Positions 6,263-6,792 of a stretch of DNA of 6,792 nucleotides are shown here, piece after piece. This stretch comes from Candidatus Saccharibacteria bacterium UBA2834. Lineage in GTDB: Bacteria > Patescibacteriota > Saccharimonadia > Saccharimonadales > Saccharimonadaceae. Each line of letters begins with the position of its first letter. The first letter of the stretch is position 1. A model generated the notes under the pieces. It saw nothing but the letters and a program-made list of their open reading frames with translations. It did no database searches and was not told the origin of the DNA. The stretch spans positions 6,207-12,998 of the forward strand of contig DEGE01000029.1 in the NCBI GenBank assembly GCA_002351365.1, given 5' to 3'. Made by a program: the position numbers and the translations under genes.

Positions 6263-6792
6263 CTAGAAGTCAGAAAGTGGCTGAATGTCTGCCCCTAGCT
6301 TACAGAGGCGCTTAGCGAAGTCTTCGTAGCCGCGCGCGATTGAATACACGTTGCGCAAAATCGATTGGCCAGGCGCACAGAGCATTGCGAGCATTACGAC
6401 TACCGCTGGGCGAAGTGCTGGTGGTGCCATCATTTCGGCCGGACGCCAGTTGGTTGGGCCGTTCACGAAGATGCGGTGCGCATCGAGCAGCTCAACCTTC
6501 GCATTCAAGCGATTCAACTCTGTACTATAGATTGCGCGGTTTTCAAACACCCAGTCATGAATCAGGGTGCGGCCTTCAGCCGTCGCGGCGATTAGCGAGA
6601 AGAATGGGAGACAGTCGATATTTAGGCCAGGGAATGGCATTGGGTGAATTTTATCGACTGGCGCCACGAGGTTAGATTTCAAAATCTTCACGTCCACCAA
6701 ATTTGTTCGGCCGTTATCCGATAAATACTCTTGGCTAATCTTAAACTTTTGCCCCATCGTACGTAGTACCTCCAGCTCAATTTCCAAGAAGT
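6263..6792 (-). CDS. murA: MurA-type UDP-GlcNAc 1-carboxyvinyltransferase, C-terminal part, cut by window edge
   Basis: MurA transfers enolpyruvate from PEP to UDP-N-acetylglucosamine, the first committed step of peptidoglycan synthesis, in the cytoplasm. About 175 of an expected 420 residues are visible. The frame stays open to the right edge, so the TTG at 6787 is not a believable start. Counting from that TTG, PFPGLNID (51-58) carries the equivalent of E. coli D305, FENR (81-84) that of R331, ALR (124-126) that of R371 and ARGYE (151-155) that of R397. Two usual acidic residues are replaced: TDLR reads PALR, and HLDRGYE reads SIARGYE. The catalytic Cys/Asp and Lys of the N-terminal half cannot be seen. 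The divergence fits a CPR-type MurA or a paralogue, and AroA is less likely given FENR and RGYE. It ends in TAG, 57 bases before gatC on the same strand, and I find no terminator between them. Confidence 0.82.
   Translation of the reverse strand, partial: FLEIELEVLRTMGQKFKISQEYLSDNGRTNLVDVKILKSNLVAPVDKIHPMPFPGLNIDCLPFFSLIAATAEGRTLIHDWVFENRAIYSTELNRLNAKVELLDAHRIFVNGPTNWRPAEMMAPPALRPAVVVMLAMLCAPGQSILRNVYSIARGYEDFAKRLCKLGADIQPLSDF

Noticed and set aside
6340..6675. 111-residue + strand open frame opposite the MurA-like gene
   Set aside because: It is Arg/Gly-rich shadow translation, with no recognisable motif and no promoter. The minus strand has clear MurA motifs here.
6785..6787. TTG at the right edge as the true start of the MurA-like gene
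   Set aside because: The frame remains open to the edge and the protein begins in the middle of the MurA fold, so the gene simply continues outside the window.
1224..6792. Alternative genetic code (UGA read as Gly), considered because of the possible CPR origin
   Set aside because: gatC ends at TGA exactly at the usual GatC end, and the conserved proteins need no in-frame TGA.

Overview
The window looks like a piece of a small, moderate-GC bacterial chromosome. My best guess is a member of the Patescibacteria/CPR, probably Saccharibacteria (TM7). The reasons are the divergent MurA and GalU signatures, a small membrane-anchored HEPN-like gene inside the gat operon, and very tight gene packing. 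This placement rests on recalled family resemblance, not on a search. UGA ends the gatC frame at the normal GatC length and TGG is used for Trp, which argues against the UGA=Gly code of Gracilibacteria/Absconditabacteria.

Layout. A + strand gene cut by the left edge encodes the C-terminal three quarters of a MurJ/MviN lipid II flippase (1-1172). It converges on a long minus-strand block. The two meet at a perfect 14-bp inverted repeat (1183-1215) that can terminate transcription from both sides. Reading the minus strand from the right edge: a 5'-truncated MurA-type enolpyruvyl transferase (6792-6263); a 57-base gap with a consensus extended -10 promoter; gatC, gatA, a membrane-anchored protein with an RNxxxH (HEPN-type) motif, and gatB; then galU; then two small membrane proteins, a YtxG-like one and a YtxH-domain one.

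From gatC to the YtxH gene, junctions are -4, -1, -1, +27, +3 and -1 bases, so this is very probably one seven-gene transcription unit. GatCAB amidates Glu-tRNA(Gln) and/or Asp-tRNA(Asn). GalU supplies a nucleotide sugar (probably UDP-glucose) for envelope polymers. MurA and MurJ belong to peptidoglycan precursor synthesis and export. The window thus mixes charged-tRNA maturation with cell-envelope functions.

The least explained item is the 140-residue HEPN-like membrane protein, locked between gatA and gatB by one-base stop/start overlaps and carrying its own strong Shine-Dalgarno site. There are no tRNA or rRNA genes, CRISPR arrays, insertion sequences or gene-free stretches over 300 bases. 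The largest gaps are 57 and 51 bases.
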